Assembly (NCBI RefSeq): GCF_009909145.1
Contig: NZ_JAAAPJ010000025.1
Location: forward strand, 1 to 64,000
Direction of reading: 5' to 3'
DNA: 64,000 nt
DNA from: Corallococcus silvisoli
GTDB lineage: Bacteria; Myxococcota; Myxococcia; Myxococcales; Myxococcaceae
Made by a program: the position numbers and the translations under genes. Below the pieces are notes generated by a model. It did not search any database. It was not told the DNA's origin and saw only the letters and a program-made list of their open reading frames with translations. Positions within the stretch are counted from its first letter, which is position 1; every line of letters starts with the position of its first letter. Positions 25,032 to 34,418 of this stretch are shown here, in pieces.

Positions 25032-26012
25032 TTACAGCCCCCGCACGGAGTGGGGCTTGTAGGGGGCCTCCAGCGCCTTCACTTCCTCGGACGTGAGCTT
25101 GAGGTCCACGGCCTTCACCGCGTCCTCCAGGTGCTGGAGCTTCGTCGCGCCGACGATGGGCGCGGTGACGACGGGCTTGGACAACAGCCACGCCAGGGCC
25201 ACCTGCGCGGGCGGGGCCTTGCGCGCGTCCGCCACCTGCTTCACGGCCTCCGCCACGTCCCAGTCCCCGGGCTGGTTGTAGAGCACCGGCGACAGCGTGT
25301 CGGAGCTGGCGCGCGTCGTGGCCTCGCGGTCGTCCAGCGACTTGCGCGATCCCGCCAGCAGCCCCCGGGCCAGCGGGGACCAGGGGATGACGCCCACGCC
25401 CTCCGCCTCGCACAGGGGCAGCATCTCCCGCTCCTCCTCGCGGTAGACCAGGTTGTAGTGGTTCTGCATGGACACGAAGCGCGCCCAGCCGTTGCGCTCG
25501 GACACGCCGAGGGCGCGCATGAACTGCCACGCGTACGCGGAGCTGGCGCCCAGGTAGCGCACCTTGCCCTGGCGCACGAGCTGATCCAACGCGGCCAGCG
25601 TCTCCTCGATGGGCGTGTTCGGATCCATCCGGTGGATCTGGTACAGGTCGATGGTGTCCACGCCCAGCCGCTTGAGGCTCGCCTCGCACGCCTGGGTGAT
25701 GGCCTTGCGCGACAGGCCGCGCTCGTTCTGGCCGCTGCCGGTGGGGAAGTAGACCTTCGTCGCCAGCACCACCTCGTCCAGCTTCGCGTACTTGCGCAGG
25801 GCCCGGCCCGTCACCTCCTCGCTGGCGCCGTCCGAGTACATGTTCGCGGTGTCGAAGAAGGTGACGCCCAGCTCCACCGCGCGGCGGAAGAAGGGCTGCG
25901 CGGCCTCTTCGTCCAGCACCCACGGGCGCCACTTCGGCGTGCCGTAGCTCATGCAGCCCAGGCAGATGCGGGAGACCCGCAGGCCCGTGTGACCCAGGTT
26001 GGCGTACTTCAT
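25032..26012 (-). CDS. Aldo/keto reductase
   Basis: 326 residues, full length for the family. The start is supported by AAGGAG about 7 bases upstream. The catalytic tetrad is visible: Asp54 and Tyr59 in FDTANMY, Lys86 in LATKV, His127 in YQIHRMD. The C-terminal part carries the NADPH-binding segment (IVGATKLQHLEDA). The family reduces aldehydes and ketones with NADPH in the cytoplasm; the substrate cannot be read from sequence. The N-terminus (GLRVSRICLGCMSYG) places it with the large AKR group of general stress and xenobiotic-type reductases. Monocistronic in appearance, between two hairpins. Confidence 0.93.
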   Translation of the reverse strand: MKYANLGHTGLRVSRICLGCMSYGTPKWRPWVLDEEAAQPFFRRAVELGVTFFDTANMYSDGASEEVTGRALRKYAKLDEVVLATKVYFPTGSGQNERGLSRKAITQACEASLKRLGVDTIDLYQIHRMDPNTPIEETLAALDQLVRQGKVRYLGASSAYAWQFMRALGVSERNGWARFVSMQNHYNLVYREEEREMLPLCEAEGVGVIPWSPLARGLLAGSRKSLDDREATTRASSDTLSPVLYNQPGDWDVAEAVKQVADARKAPPAQVALAWLLSKPVVTAPIVGATKLQHLEDAVKAVDLKLTSEEVKALEAPYKPHSVRGL

Positions 26013-26140
26013 GGTGCGCTCCTTCGCGTGTCCGTGGCGTGCCCGGCGCGGGGCCGCCCGTCAGGTGCCTGCTCCATCCGCTCCCTGCGTATGCCCCCCA
26101 GGCGCGAGCGCATCAACCCAAAGCGGGGCAGGGGGCCCGG

Positions 26141-26183
26141 GAAAAGACAACGGGCAGGTCCCCCATGAAGGGGAACCTGCCCG
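26141..26183 (-). terminator. Intrinsic terminator downstream of lon
   Basis: Read on the minus strand, a strong hairpin (arms within 26151-26183, about 14 bp with a short loop) is followed by a T-rich tail ending TTTT (26142-26150). It lies 28 bases after the lon stop. Confidence 0.85.
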
Positions 26184-26210
26184 AGTCACTTCAGCGGCGG
26201 CGGTCCGCCG

Positions 26211-28670
26211 TTACGCCCGGACCTCCGCCGGAGGCGCGTCCGTGGCAGGGGCCGGAATCGCGGCGCCCTCCTTGAACGGAGACGTCTCCAGCGCGGCCTT
26301 GAGGACCTCGTCCATGTGCGTGGCGAAGATGAACTCCAGCTCGTTCTTCGCCTGATCCGGCACGTCGATGAGGTCCTTGCGGCAGCGCTCCGGCAGGATG
26401 ACGCGCTTGATGCCCGCGCGGTGCGCCGCCAGGACCTTCTCCTTGATGCCGCCCACTGGCAGCACCAGGCCGCGCAGCGTGGCCTCGCCCGTCATCGCCG
26501 TGTCGTGCCGCACCCGGATGCCCGTCAGCAGGCTGGTGAGCGCGGTCAGGATGGTGACGCCGGCCGAAGGACCATCCTTGGGGATGGAGCCCGCGGGGAA
26601 GTGCAGGTGCAGGTCCGTCTTCTCGAGGAAGTTCGGGCTGATGCCCAGCGACTCCGCCTTGCTGCGCAGGTAGCTCAGCGCCGCCGTGGCGGACTCCTTC
26701 ATCACGTCGCCCAGCTGGCCGGTGAGGGTCATGCCGCCCTTGCCCGCCATCTTGGTCGCTTCGATGAAGAGCAGGTCGCCACCCGCCGCGGTCCACGCGA
26801 GGCCCGTCGCCACACCGGGGACCTCCGTGCGCTCCGCGACCTCCGAGTAGAACATCTCGGGCCCGAGGATCTCCTTCACGCGCTCCGCGCCGATGACCTG
26901 CTTCTCCAGCTTGCCGCCGGCCACCTCCACCGCCACCGCGCGGCAGATGTCCGCGATGCGGCGCTCCAGGTTACGCACGCCCGCCTCGCGGGTGTACGAC
27001 GTGGTCAGGATGAGCAGCGCCTCGTCCTGGACCTCGATGTGGTCCCCGTTGAGGCCGTGCTCCCGGAGCTGCTTCGGCACGAGGTGGATGCGGGCGATGG
27101 CCTGCTTCTCCTCGAACGTGTAGCCCGTCAGCTCGATGATCTCCATGCGGTCCCGGAGGGGCCCGGGGATGGGGTCGAGCTGGTTCGCCGTGGCGACGAA
27201 CATGACCTTCGACAGGTCGAACGCCACGTCCAGGTAGTGGTCGCTGAACGTGCTGTTCTGCTCCGGGTCCAGCACCTCCAGCAGCGCCGCGCTCGGGTCG
27301 CCGCGGAAGTCCGCGCCCAGCTTGTCGATTTCGTCCAGCATCATGACCGGGTTCTTCGTCCCGGCCTTCTTCATGCTCTGGATGAAGCGGCCCGGCAGCG
27401 CGCCCACGTAGGTGCGCCGGTGGCCCCGGATCTCCGCCTCGTCACGCACGCCGCCCAGCGACAGGCGCACGAACTTGCGGCCGGTGGCCTTGGCCACGCT
27501 CTGGCCCAGCGACGTCTTGCCGACGCCCGGGGGACCGACGAGGCACAGGATGGGCCCGCGCATGTCGTTCTTCAGCTTGCGGACGGCCAGGTACTCCAGG
27601 ATGCGCTTCTTCACCTTCTTGATGCCGAAGTGATCCTTGTCCAGCTGCTGGCGCGCGTTCTCGATGTCCAGGTTGTCCTCGGACACCTTCGACCACGGCA
27701 GGTCCGCGATCCAATCCAGGTACGTGCGCGCGACGGTGTACTCGCTGGAGGCCGCCGGGATCGTCTTCAGGCGGTTGAGCTCCTTCTGGGCGACCTTCTC
27801 CACTTCCGGAGGCAGGGCGGCCTTCTTCAGGCGCTCCTGGAGCTCGTCCAGCTCCTCCTCCTCCTCGCCCATCTCCCCCAGCTCTTCCTTGATCGCCTTG
27901 AGCTGCTGGCGCAGGTAGTACTCGCGCTGGGTCTTCGACATCTCGCCCTTCACGGCGGAGTCGATCTTGTTGGAGAGCTTGAGGATCTCCCGCTTGCGGT
28001 TGAGCAGCTCCAGCACGAGCTTCATGCGCGCCTTGAGGTCGACCGTCTCCAGCACGGCCTGCTTCTCCTCGATGGGCACGTCCACGTTGGCGGCGATGAG
28101 GTCCGCCAGGTGGCCCGGGTGCGTGATGCTCTCCACCAGCTCCGTGGCGGCGGCCGGCAGCTCGGGCATCAGCTCGATGACCTCGCGCGCCAGCTTCTTC
28201 AGGTTGATGCCCAGGGCCTCCACCTCGACGTTCTCGGAGGAGGTCTTGTCCTCCACCGCGTCGACGCGGGCCTTCAGGTAGGGGGCTTCCTGCACCAGCT
28301 CCATCACGCGGAAGCGCGCGAGGCCCTGGACGACGAGCGAATAGTTGTCCTCGCCCATCTTCAGAAGTTTCACGATCCGGGCGACGGTGCCCATCGTGTA
28401 CAGGTCGGACGCGCCCGGATCCTCTTCCTCGGCGCGGCGCTGCGTGACGACGCCGATGACCTGGTCGTCACGAACGGCGTCCTTGATCAGCGCGATCGTC
28501 TTCTGGCGGCCGACGGCCAGGGGCAGCACGCCCCCGGGAAAGAAGACACTGTTGCGCAGGGGCAGGATGGGCAGCACCTGCGGGATGTCTTCCTTGTTGA
28601 TGAGCCCCGGAGGGGCCATCGCGGTGGGCATGGCGCTGGCCGCGGTGCCCTTCTTCTTCTCGTCAGACAT
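26211..28670 (-). CDS. lon: ATP-dependent protease Lon
   Basis: 819 residues from the ATG at 28670 (MSDEKKKG); an upstream in-frame extension to 29000 is not protein-like and is rejected. Domain order: LON substrate-binding domain about 25-225, coiled region, AAA+ with Walker A GPPGVGKT at 379-386 and Walker B MLDEIDK at 444-450, then the protease domain with catalytic Ser702 (KDGPSAG) and Lys745 (GIKEK). It degrades misfolded and regulatory proteins in the cytoplasm. Myxococcus xanthus has two Lon paralogues, one needed for growth (LonV) and one for fruiting-body development (LonD/BsgA). The sequence is very close to what I recall of that pair, but I cannot say which one this is. The Shine-Dalgarno is weak (AAGAG). 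Transcription runs away from the VWA lipoprotein gene. Confidence 0.97.
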   Translation of the reverse strand: MSDEKKKGTAASAMPTAMAPPGLINKEDIPQVLPILPLRNSVFFPGGVLPLAVGRQKTIALIKDAVRDDQVIGVVTQRRAEEEDPGASDLYTMGTVARIVKLLKMGEDNYSLVVQGLARFRVMELVQEAPYLKARVDAVEDKTSSENVEVEALGINLKKLAREVIELMPELPAAATELVESITHPGHLADLIAANVDVPIEEKQAVLETVDLKARMKLVLELLNRKREILKLSNKIDSAVKGEMSKTQREYYLRQQLKAIKEELGEMGEEEEELDELQERLKKAALPPEVEKVAQKELNRLKTIPAASSEYTVARTYLDWIADLPWSKVSEDNLDIENARQQLDKDHFGIKKVKKRILEYLAVRKLKNDMRGPILCLVGPPGVGKTSLGQSVAKATGRKFVRLSLGGVRDEAEIRGHRRTYVGALPGRFIQSMKKAGTKNPVMMLDEIDKLGADFRGDPSAALLEVLDPEQNSTFSDHYLDVAFDLSKVMFVATANQLDPIPGPLRDRMEIIELTGYTFEEKQAIARIHLVPKQLREHGLNGDHIEVQDEALLILTTSYTREAGVRNLERRIADICRAVAVEVAGGKLEKQVIGAERVKEILGPEMFYSEVAERTEVPGVATGLAWTAAGGDLLFIEATKMAGKGGMTLTGQLGDVMKESATAALSYLRSKAESLGISPNFLEKTDLHLHFPAGSIPKDGPSAGVTILTALTSLLTGIRVRHDTAMTGEATLRGLVLPVGGIKEKVLAAHRAGIKRVILPERCRKDLIDVPDQAKNELEFIFATHMDEVLKAALETSPFKEGAAIPAPATDAPPAEVRA

Positions 28671-28937
28671 GGAGTTCGGCCTCTTCCTTGCTTGAACCCG
28701 GTCAGCAAGCGGCCGGGCCGGTGAACCATCCGGTTGATTTCTGCGACGGATGAACCAACGTAACAACCAAACCGGACATGGCAAACGTGATGTGCGTATT
28801 TTCCGTGCCTCGTCGGCTGTACGACGCTCCTCTCTTAACGGCCCAGAAGTCTCGCGTCCGGCAGGGGGGTGGGGCATGCTTGCCCCCTCTTTTCGCTTGA
28901 TGCGGTGCGCGAGCGCGTCCCCGCACTGGAGGCCGAT
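28671..28937. promoter_or_regulatory. Divergent intergenic region between lon and the VWA lipoprotein gene
   Basis: 267 bases that must hold both promoters. The centre (about 28740-28810) is clearly richer in A/T than its surroundings. A terminator-like hairpin (GGGGCA-TGCT-TGCCCC at 28871-28886, then CTCTTTT) lies 45 bases before the VWA start and could attenuate that gene. I could not assign a sigma-factor consensus. Confidence 0.35.
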
Positions 28938-30155
28938 GTGAAGCTCCACACCTGCGCCCACCTGCTGTCGCTGTCCGCGCTCCTGGCGCTCGGCTGTCAC
29001 TCCCCCGTGGATGAAGCCGGCTCCACGGTCCCAGGCACCTGCGAGGCGACCCCTCCGGTGGTCGCGCCCCAGAAGACGGACATCCTCTTCGTCATCGACA
29101 ACTCCGGCTCCATGCAGGAGGAGCAGCAGGGCATCGCGACGGAGCTGCCCGCCTTCCTGGCCGCGCTGAAGGAAGGCAGCGGCGTGGCGCAGGACTTCCG
29201 CGTGGGGGTCATCACCACCTCCGTCTACCAGCGGTTGCTCCTGCCGGACGGGACGGACAGCACCCGTTCATTCCCGGATCAGGAAGGTCGCCTCCAGCCG
29301 GTGAAGGACGAGGCGGGTCAGCCCACCGCCGAGCGCTTCATCGAGGGCACGGACCCGCTGCTCCTCGACAAGTTCCAGCGTCTGGTGAACCAGGGAACCT
29401 CTGGCAGCGGCCAGGAGACACCCTTCGAGGCGGTGCGCCTGGCCGTCGCCTCGCCCCTGGCCACCCAGCCCCTGGCCGAAGGGGGCAACGGGGGCTTCCT
29501 CCGCGACGGGGCGCGCCTGCTGGTGGTGGTGGTGTCCGACGAGGAGGACTGCAGCTCCACCGTGCGGCCGCCCCCGGTGACGCTGACCCTGGACCCGTCC
29601 GTGGACGCCTGCACCGCCCAGGGGGACAAGCTGACCCCCGTCAGCACGTACTACCAGTACTTCCAGGCCTTGCATGACAGTCGCGGGGCCTCGCGCGAGG
29701 TGCTGTGGGCGACCATCGGGCCGGTGGCGCTGACGGACAAGCGCGCGGAGCTGACGACGGAGACGGTGGGCGGCACGACCTACGTGCGCAACGTCGATTG
29801 CCCGACCTCCTATGGGCCCGGGTACCGGCAGAGCGACATGGCGCAGGCGTTCGACGCGACGCGGGCGAACCTGGACTCCATCTGCAAGAGCAGCTACCAG
29901 CGGACGCTGCTGGACATCGCGGACATGGCCACGGTGGCGCAGAGCGTGGACGTGGTGAACCTGCCGGATCCGCGGCTCGCCGTGGTCTACGTCACGCGAG
30001 CGGATGGCTCGGTGCAGACGTGCACGGTGGCCAACGGGGACATCCGCTACGCGCCGTCCGGCGAGGACCGCTCCGCGCGGCTGTTCTTCCTGGGCCCGTG
30101 CCTGCGGCGCGTGGGCGACACGAAGGTGGAGGTGAAGGTGCTGTGCGCCGGCTAG
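28938..30155 (+). CDS. von Willebrand factor A domain lipoprotein
   Basis: 405 residues from a GTG with GGAGG 5 bases upstream, which decides the start over an ATG at 28869. The N-terminus is a lipoprotein signal ending at Cys20 (LLALGC). A VWA fold follows, with an intact MIDAS start Asp54-x-Ser56-x-Ser58 (DNSGSM) after a hydrophobic strand (DILFVI). A later VVVVSDEEDC segment matches the style of myxobacterial VWA lipoproteins. Several Cys pairs suggest disulfides. The protein probably sits in the outer membrane or on the surface and binds a metal-dependent ligand; the partner is unknown. It is transcribed alone and ends at a strong terminator. Confidence 0.88.
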   Translation: MKLHTCAHLLSLSALLALGCHSPVDEAGSTVPGTCEATPPVVAPQKTDILFVIDNSGSMQEEQQGIATELPAFLAALKEGSGVAQDFRVGVITTSVYQRLLLPDGTDSTRSFPDQEGRLQPVKDEAGQPTAERFIEGTDPLLLDKFQRLVNQGTSGSGQETPFEAVRLAVASPLATQPLAEGGNGGFLRDGARLLVVVVSDEEDCSSTVRPPPVTLTLDPSVDACTAQGDKLTPVSTYYQYFQALHDSRGASREVLWATIGPVALTDKRAELTTETVGGTTYVRNVDCPTSYGPGYRQSDMAQAFDATRANLDSICKSSYQRTLLDIADMATVAQSVDVVNLPDPRLAVVYVTRADGSVQTCTVANGDIRYAPSGEDRSARLFFLGPCLRRVGDTKVEVKVLCAG

Positions 30156-30182
30156 CCCGCCGTTGATCCGCACGCGCATCCC

Positions 30183-30222
30183 GAAGGGCCCCGCGAGCAG
30201 CACGCGGGGCCCTTCTTCGTTT
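30183..30222 (+). terminator. Intrinsic terminator after the VWA lipoprotein gene
   Basis: Perfect 13-bp stem (30183-30195 with 30203-30215), 7-base loop, followed by TTCGTTT. It separates the VWA gene from imuA. Confidence 0.9.
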
Positions 30223-30415
30223 CCGCGCGCGTGACCCGTCATGTCCGCCGAGGGAGCGGGGGACGCGCGTGGATCCGTCCTCGCTCTGTCGAGTGACGGG
30301 CCCGACGCGACAGGTTCCACGCGCTCGGAGTGCCGCCTGCTGGGGTGTCAGACGGCTTCGCATACTGGCCTCACACCCGCATCGGTGGCGGGGGTTGCGG
30401 AGGCGAGGAGTCGAC

Positions 30416-31273
30416 ATGGGCGCGGCGGTGGAGCGGTCGTCGGTGGGGGTGGTGGAGGAGCTGCGTGAACGGATCCGCCAGCTCCAGGCGGCGCCCCGGC
30501 GCGCGCTGTCGGTGCTGCGCACGGGGGTGGACGCGGTGGACGCGCTCCTGCCCCTGGGCGGCCTTCCGCTGGGGCACTCCGTGGAGCTGTGCGGGGAGGC
30601 GGCGTCGGGGCGCGCGAGCCTGGCGTTGCGCGCGGTGGCCACCGCGCACCGGGAGCTGCGTCTGTGCGCGTGGGTGGACGGCCCGAAGGAGCTCTATCCC
30701 CCCGCCGCGGCGGCGCTGGGCGTGGACCTGGAGCGGCTGCTCGTCGTGCGGCCCCGGGCCTTCGCGCAGCGGGTGTGGGCCGCCGTGCAGCTCGCGCGCA
30801 GCGGTGCCTTCACCGCGGTGGTGGTGGACCTGACGCACGGCGTGGGCGCGGCGGGGCGCCCGGCGCGGCTGTCCCTGCCGGAGGCGCGGAAGCTCGCGGA
30901 CGCCGCGGCGCGAGGCGGGGCGCTGGTGCTGCTCCTGACGTCCCCGGAGGCCCCCGCGGATGGGCTGGCGCGGCTGCGGCTGGAGGCCCTGGGCATCCAG
31001 GGCTGGTCCGTGGAGCTGGAGCGCAGCCGGGGCGGGGGCGTGGGCGCGCGCGTCGTGCGCCCCTGGCGGGAGCTGTACCCGGAGGTGGGGTTGGATGCCG
31101 GGGCGCCGCTGCTGGACGCGGACGCGGTGGCACCCGGGGCTTCGGGGCCGGGCTTCTACCGCGAGCCGGGCGACCGCGTGCGCAACGGCCTGGGCATCCT
31201 GGGGCAGCGGCCTGGCCGCGACGCGCCCATGCCCTCGTTGGGCGAGGCGCTACCGCCGCCGGGCACCTGCTGA
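30416..31273 (+). CDS. imuA: ImuA, RecA-like SOS mutagenesis accessory protein
   Basis: 285 residues from the ATG with GAGGAG 6 bases upstream; an earlier in-frame ATG at 30269 has no comparable site and its extension is not protein-like. It is a RecA-superfamily fold with the RecA-type opening TGVDAVDALLPLGGLPLGHSVEL. The P-loop is degenerate: GEAASGRAS at residues 60-68 has Arg66 where RecA has the Walker Lys. This fits ImuA, which in well-studied systems works with ImuB and DnaE2 in error-prone translesion synthesis and is not a recombinase. The imuB start follows after 13 bases. I found no LexA box in the 260 bases upstream by the Myxococcus consensus. Confidence 0.85.
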   Translation: MGAAVERSSVGVVEELRERIRQLQAAPRRALSVLRTGVDAVDALLPLGGLPLGHSVELCGEAASGRASLALRAVATAHRELRLCAWVDGPKELYPPAAAALGVDLERLLVVRPRAFAQRVWAAVQLARSGAFTAVVVDLTHGVGAAGRPARLSLPEARKLADAAARGGALVLLLTSPEAPADGLARLRLEALGIQGWSVELERSRGGGVGARVVRPWRELYPEVGLDAGAPLLDADAVAPGASGPGFYREPGDRVRNGLGILGQRPGRDAPMPSLGEALPPPGTC

Positions 31274-31286
31274 AGGGGGACGCGCC

Positions 31287-32804
31287 ATGCGGAGGGGCTA
31301 TCTGCACGTCACGCGCTTCCCGGTGCAGCGCAAGGTCATCGAAGCGCCCTCGCTCGCGGGCCAGCCGCTCGCGCTGGTGGAGGAGGTGCGCGGCCAGCGC
31401 CGGGTGGCCTTCGCCTCCACGCGCGCGCTGAAGGCCGGCGTGCGCCCGGGGATGACGCTGACGGCGGCGACGGCGCTGGAGCCCGTGCTGCGGCACTTCT
31501 CCTACCGGCCCGCGGACGAGGCCCGGGCCCTGGGCGCGCTGGGAGAGTCGCTGCTCGGGCTGTGTCCGGGCTTCCAGCGCGACGCGCCGGACGGGCTGTG
31601 GTTCGACGCGAGCGCGGCGCACCTGGTGGGGGGCGAACCGGCGCTGGGCGCGAACGTGCTGGAGGTCTGCGCCCGGCAGGGCTACCGGGCGCACGTGGCG
31701 GTGGCGTCGGAGGCGTTCACCTCGCGGATGCTGGCGCGGCATGGCTCCCAGCGGGTGGAGGTGGTGCCGGAAGGGCAGGGCGCGCGAGCGCTGTCGCCCC
31801 TGCCGCTGGGCGCGCTGGAGGACGCCGCGGCGCGGGCCTTCGCCGTGCTGGGGTTGACCACGCTGGGGCAGGTGGCGGCGCTGCCGGCCGGAGCGGTGAC
31901 GGCGCGCGGAGGGGCGGGCGCGGCGCGGGCGCACGCGCGGTGCCGGGGCGTGGACGACACGCCCTTCACCCCCGAGCCGCTGGAGGAGGCGCTGGAGGAC
32001 CGGGTGGTGCTGGACGCCCCCTCGGACACCTTCGAACCCGTGCAGTTCGCGCTCAAGACGCTGTTGGACCGGCTGGGGGCCCGGCTGTCCGGACGGCGGC
32101 GGGCGGCGGTGCGGCTCACCTTCGTCCTGCGCCTGGACCCCACCGGCGAGGCCCAGGTGCCGCTCCTGCTGGCGCGGCCCACGGCGCGCGCGAAGCCGCT
32201 GCTGGAGCTGGCGCGGCACGCGTTGGGGGAGCTGCGGCTGGAGCGCCCGGTGGCGGAGGTCGCGGTGCGGGTGGACGCGCACGACCTGGACCTGGGCCAG
32301 CAGCTGGCGCTGGGGGACGCGCCGGAGGGGGACGCGGCCCTGGAGGGGGTGCTGTCGCGGCTGGCGACCACGCTGGGCGAGGAGGCGCTGTTCTCCGCGT
32401 CCCTGGAAGCGGTGCACCGGCCGGAGTCCGCGCATGCGCCCAGGGCCTTCCATCCTCCGGAAGCGCGGCGGGGGCTGTTGTCCCCGGTGGCGGATCCGGC
32501 GGCGCCCATCACCGTCTGGCGCGAGGCGGGGGCGGCCCGGGAGCGTCCGTCGCGGCTGCTGGCCCAGCCGGCCCGGCTGGACGCGGAGCTGGCGGCGTCC
32601 GGGGAGCTGCTGGCGGCGCGGCTCGCGGGACGGCGGCACCGGGTGACGGCGATGGCCGGGCCGGAGCGGCTGGGTGGCGAGTGGTGGACGGACACCCCGT
32701 ACCAGAGGGACTACTACCGCGTTCACTTCGAGGGGCTGGGGCCCGCCTGGGTGTTCCGGGACGGCCGGGATGGGGGCTTCTACCTGCAGGGGTTGTTCGA
32801 TTGA
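31287..32804 (+). CDS. imuB: ImuB, inactive Y-family polymerase homologue
   Basis: 505 residues from an ATG preceded by AGGGGGA. It has the Y-family (DinB/UmuC) layout, but the catalytic acidic residues are missing: the N-terminal strand where polymerases carry an Asp reads RGYLHVTRFP, and the palm motif reads WFDASAAHL where active enzymes have an SxDE motif. The C-terminus (YYRVHF...WVFRDGRDGGFYLQGLFD) is the conserved ImuB ending. Known role: a hub that binds the beta clamp and recruits ImuA and DnaE2 to lesions. It forms an operon with imuA. The polymerase partner dnaE2 is 13 kb downstream on the same strand. Confidence 0.88.
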   Translation: MRRGYLHVTRFPVQRKVIEAPSLAGQPLALVEEVRGQRRVAFASTRALKAGVRPGMTLTAATALEPVLRHFSYRPADEARALGALGESLLGLCPGFQRDAPDGLWFDASAAHLVGGEPALGANVLEVCARQGYRAHVAVASEAFTSRMLARHGSQRVEVVPEGQGARALSPLPLGALEDAAARAFAVLGLTTLGQVAALPAGAVTARGGAGAARAHARCRGVDDTPFTPEPLEEALEDRVVLDAPSDTFEPVQFALKTLLDRLGARLSGRRRAAVRLTFVLRLDPTGEAQVPLLLARPTARAKPLLELARHALGELRLERPVAEVAVRVDAHDLDLGQQLALGDAPEGDAALEGVLSRLATTLGEEALFSASLEAVHRPESAHAPRAFHPPEARRGLLSPVADPAAPITVWREAGAARERPSRLLAQPARLDAELAASGELLAARLAGRRHRVTAMAGPERLGGEWWTDTPYQRDYYRVHFEGLGPAWVFRDGRDGGFYLQGLFD

Positions 32805-32862
32805 GGGGTGGGCGGGCGCGGTCCCGGTGGAGGCCCCGGCGCTTGTGGCCTAGCGTGAGGCC

Positions 32863-33396
32863 ATGCGCTCCGCACGAATCCTTCCGGCCCTCCTCGTGTC
32901 CCTGGTCCTTTCGGCCTGCGCCGCCCCGCAGGTGCGCCCGCAGGGGAGCATCCGCAAGGTGGTGGTGGTGGCGGGCTCACGCGTGGAGGTGCTGCCGTCC
33001 GGCTCGTTCCGCCAGGACCTGATCGGCGAAAGCAATCCGCGCACGGTGATTGCCCGCCAGACGGAGTCGGTGCTCGCCACGCGCGGCTTCGACGTGGTGG
33101 CCACGCGTCAGTCCCAGGCCCCGGTGCCGCTCACCGACGAGGTGACGTCCTTCATCCAGCAGAACAAGGCCGAGGCCGGCGTGGTGGTCATCCTGGACTG
33201 GCTGGACACGTCGGGCGCGGCGGTGCTGGGCCGGGTGGACGTGGTGCTGCGGCTGGGCGTGGTGGACCCCGAGGGGCAGGTGCTCTGGACGGACACGGTG
33301 CGCTCCCAGCCCATCGTCAGCGTCTACCAGTCGCAGTCGGACTGGAACTCGTTCCTGCGCCGGGCCGTCGTCGACGCGGTGCAACTGGTGCCGTGA
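32863..33396 (+). CDS. Small lipoprotein of unknown function
   Basis: 177 residues with a lipoprotein signal (LLVSLVLSAC, Cys19). The mature part alternates beta strands and helices (VVVVAGSRVEVL, AGVVVILDWL, VDVVLRLGVVDPEG), resembling small envelope proteins that scaffold or sense. The family is not recognised. It lies 58 bases after imuB and 34 bases before the epimerase gene, all on the plus strand, so a loose operon is possible, but nothing links it to DNA repair. Confidence 0.8.
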   Translation: MRSARILPALLVSLVLSACAAPQVRPQGSIRKVVVVAGSRVEVLPSGSFRQDLIGESNPRTVIARQTESVLATRGFDVVATRQSQAPVPLTDEVTSFIQQNKAEAGVVVILDWLDTSGAAVLGRVDVVLRLGVVDPEGQVLWTDTVRSQPIVSVYQSQSDWNSFLRRAVVDAVQLVP

Positions 33397-33430
33397 TGGC
33401 CCTTCCTCCCGAGCGCGTGAAGAGGGGGGC

Positions 33431-34405
33431 ATGCGGATCCTGGTGACGGGCGCGGCGGGCTTCATCGGCGCCCAGGTCTGTGAGCGGCTCCTCTCCCGAG
33501 GCGACACGGTGGTGGCGCTGGACGCCCTGGACGCGGCCCCCGGGGACGCAGCGCTCCGGAGATCGCGACTCCAGCGGCTGTCCGGCGCTCGCGGCTTCAC
33601 CTTCCTGCCGGGCGACATCACGGACGCGGCCCGGTTGGGCCAGGCGTTCGAGCGCGCGCGTCCGGAGGGCGTGGTGCATCTGGCGGCGCGGGTGGGCGTG
33701 CGGGCCCCGGACCGCGAGGCGCCCGCGTACGCGGACACCAACGTGACGGGCTTCGTGCGCGTGCTGGAGGCGTGCCGCGAGGCGCGGGTCGCGCATCTGG
33801 TCTACGCATCCTCCAGCTCCGTGTACGGCGCGGCCACGCCCGCTCCGTTCCGCGAGGACGCGCCCGTGGATCAACCGCTCAACCTCTACGGCGCCACCAA
33901 GCGCGCCAACGAGCTGATGGCGCACGCCTACAGCCATCTGCACCGGCTGCCCACCAGCGGCCTGCGCTTCTTCACGGTGTATGGGCCTTGGGGACGCCCG
34001 GACATGGCGCCGCTCCTGTTCCTGCGCGCGCTGGCGCGAGGCGAACCCCTGACGCTGCACGGCGATGGGCGGATGCGGCGCGACTTCACCTTCGTGGATG
34101 ACGTGGCGGAGGCGGTGCTGCGGGTGCTCGACCGGCCTCCAGCGGGGAGCCCGCCGCACCGGCTGCTCAACGTGGGGCACGGCGAGCCGGTGGCGCTGGG
34201 GGACTTCGTCGCGCTGTTGGAGCGGCACTGGGGCGCGCCAGCCCGCGTGAAGTCCGTGCCCGCCGGGCCCGCGGAGATGGTCTCCACCTGGGCGGAGACC
34301 TCGCGGCTGGAGCAGGAGACGGGCTTCCGCCCCCGCGTGTCCGTGGACGAGGGCGTGGCCCGGCTGGTGGCGTGGTACCGCGCATGGCGCGTCATGGAGC
34401 GCTGA
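33431..34405 (+). CDS. NAD-dependent sugar-nucleotide epimerase/dehydratase
   Basis: 324 residues, full length, with GAGGGG just before the ATG. Extended short-chain dehydrogenase: NAD-binding GxxGxxG at residues 7-13, SSSSVYG around 127-133, catalytic Tyr153-x3-Lys157 (LYGATK), and RFFTVYGPWGRPDMA, a signature common in UDP-glucuronate 4-epimerases. It likely interconverts a UDP-sugar for polysaccharide or lipopolysaccharide synthesis in the cytoplasm. No glycosyltransferase sits next to it, so the pathway is open. Confidence 0.9.
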   Translation: MRILVTGAAGFIGAQVCERLLSRGDTVVALDALDAAPGDAALRRSRLQRLSGARGFTFLPGDITDAARLGQAFERARPEGVVHLAARVGVRAPDREAPAYADTNVTGFVRVLEACREARVAHLVYASSSSVYGAATPAPFREDAPVDQPLNLYGATKRANELMAHAYSHLHRLPTSGLRFFTVYGPWGRPDMAPLLFLRALARGEPLTLHGDGRMRRDFTFVDDVAEAVLRVLDRPPAGSPPHRLLNVGHGEPVALGDFVALLERHWGAPARVKSVPAGPAEMVSTWAETSRLEQETGFRPRVSVDEGVARLVAWYRAWRVMER

Positions 34406-34418
34406 GCCCCTGGAACGG

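Noticed and set aside
26316..28724. Plus-strand open frame of 802 codons opposite lon
   Set aside because: Lon is unmistakable on the minus strand; the antisense product is Arg/His/Leu-rich and has no start signal.
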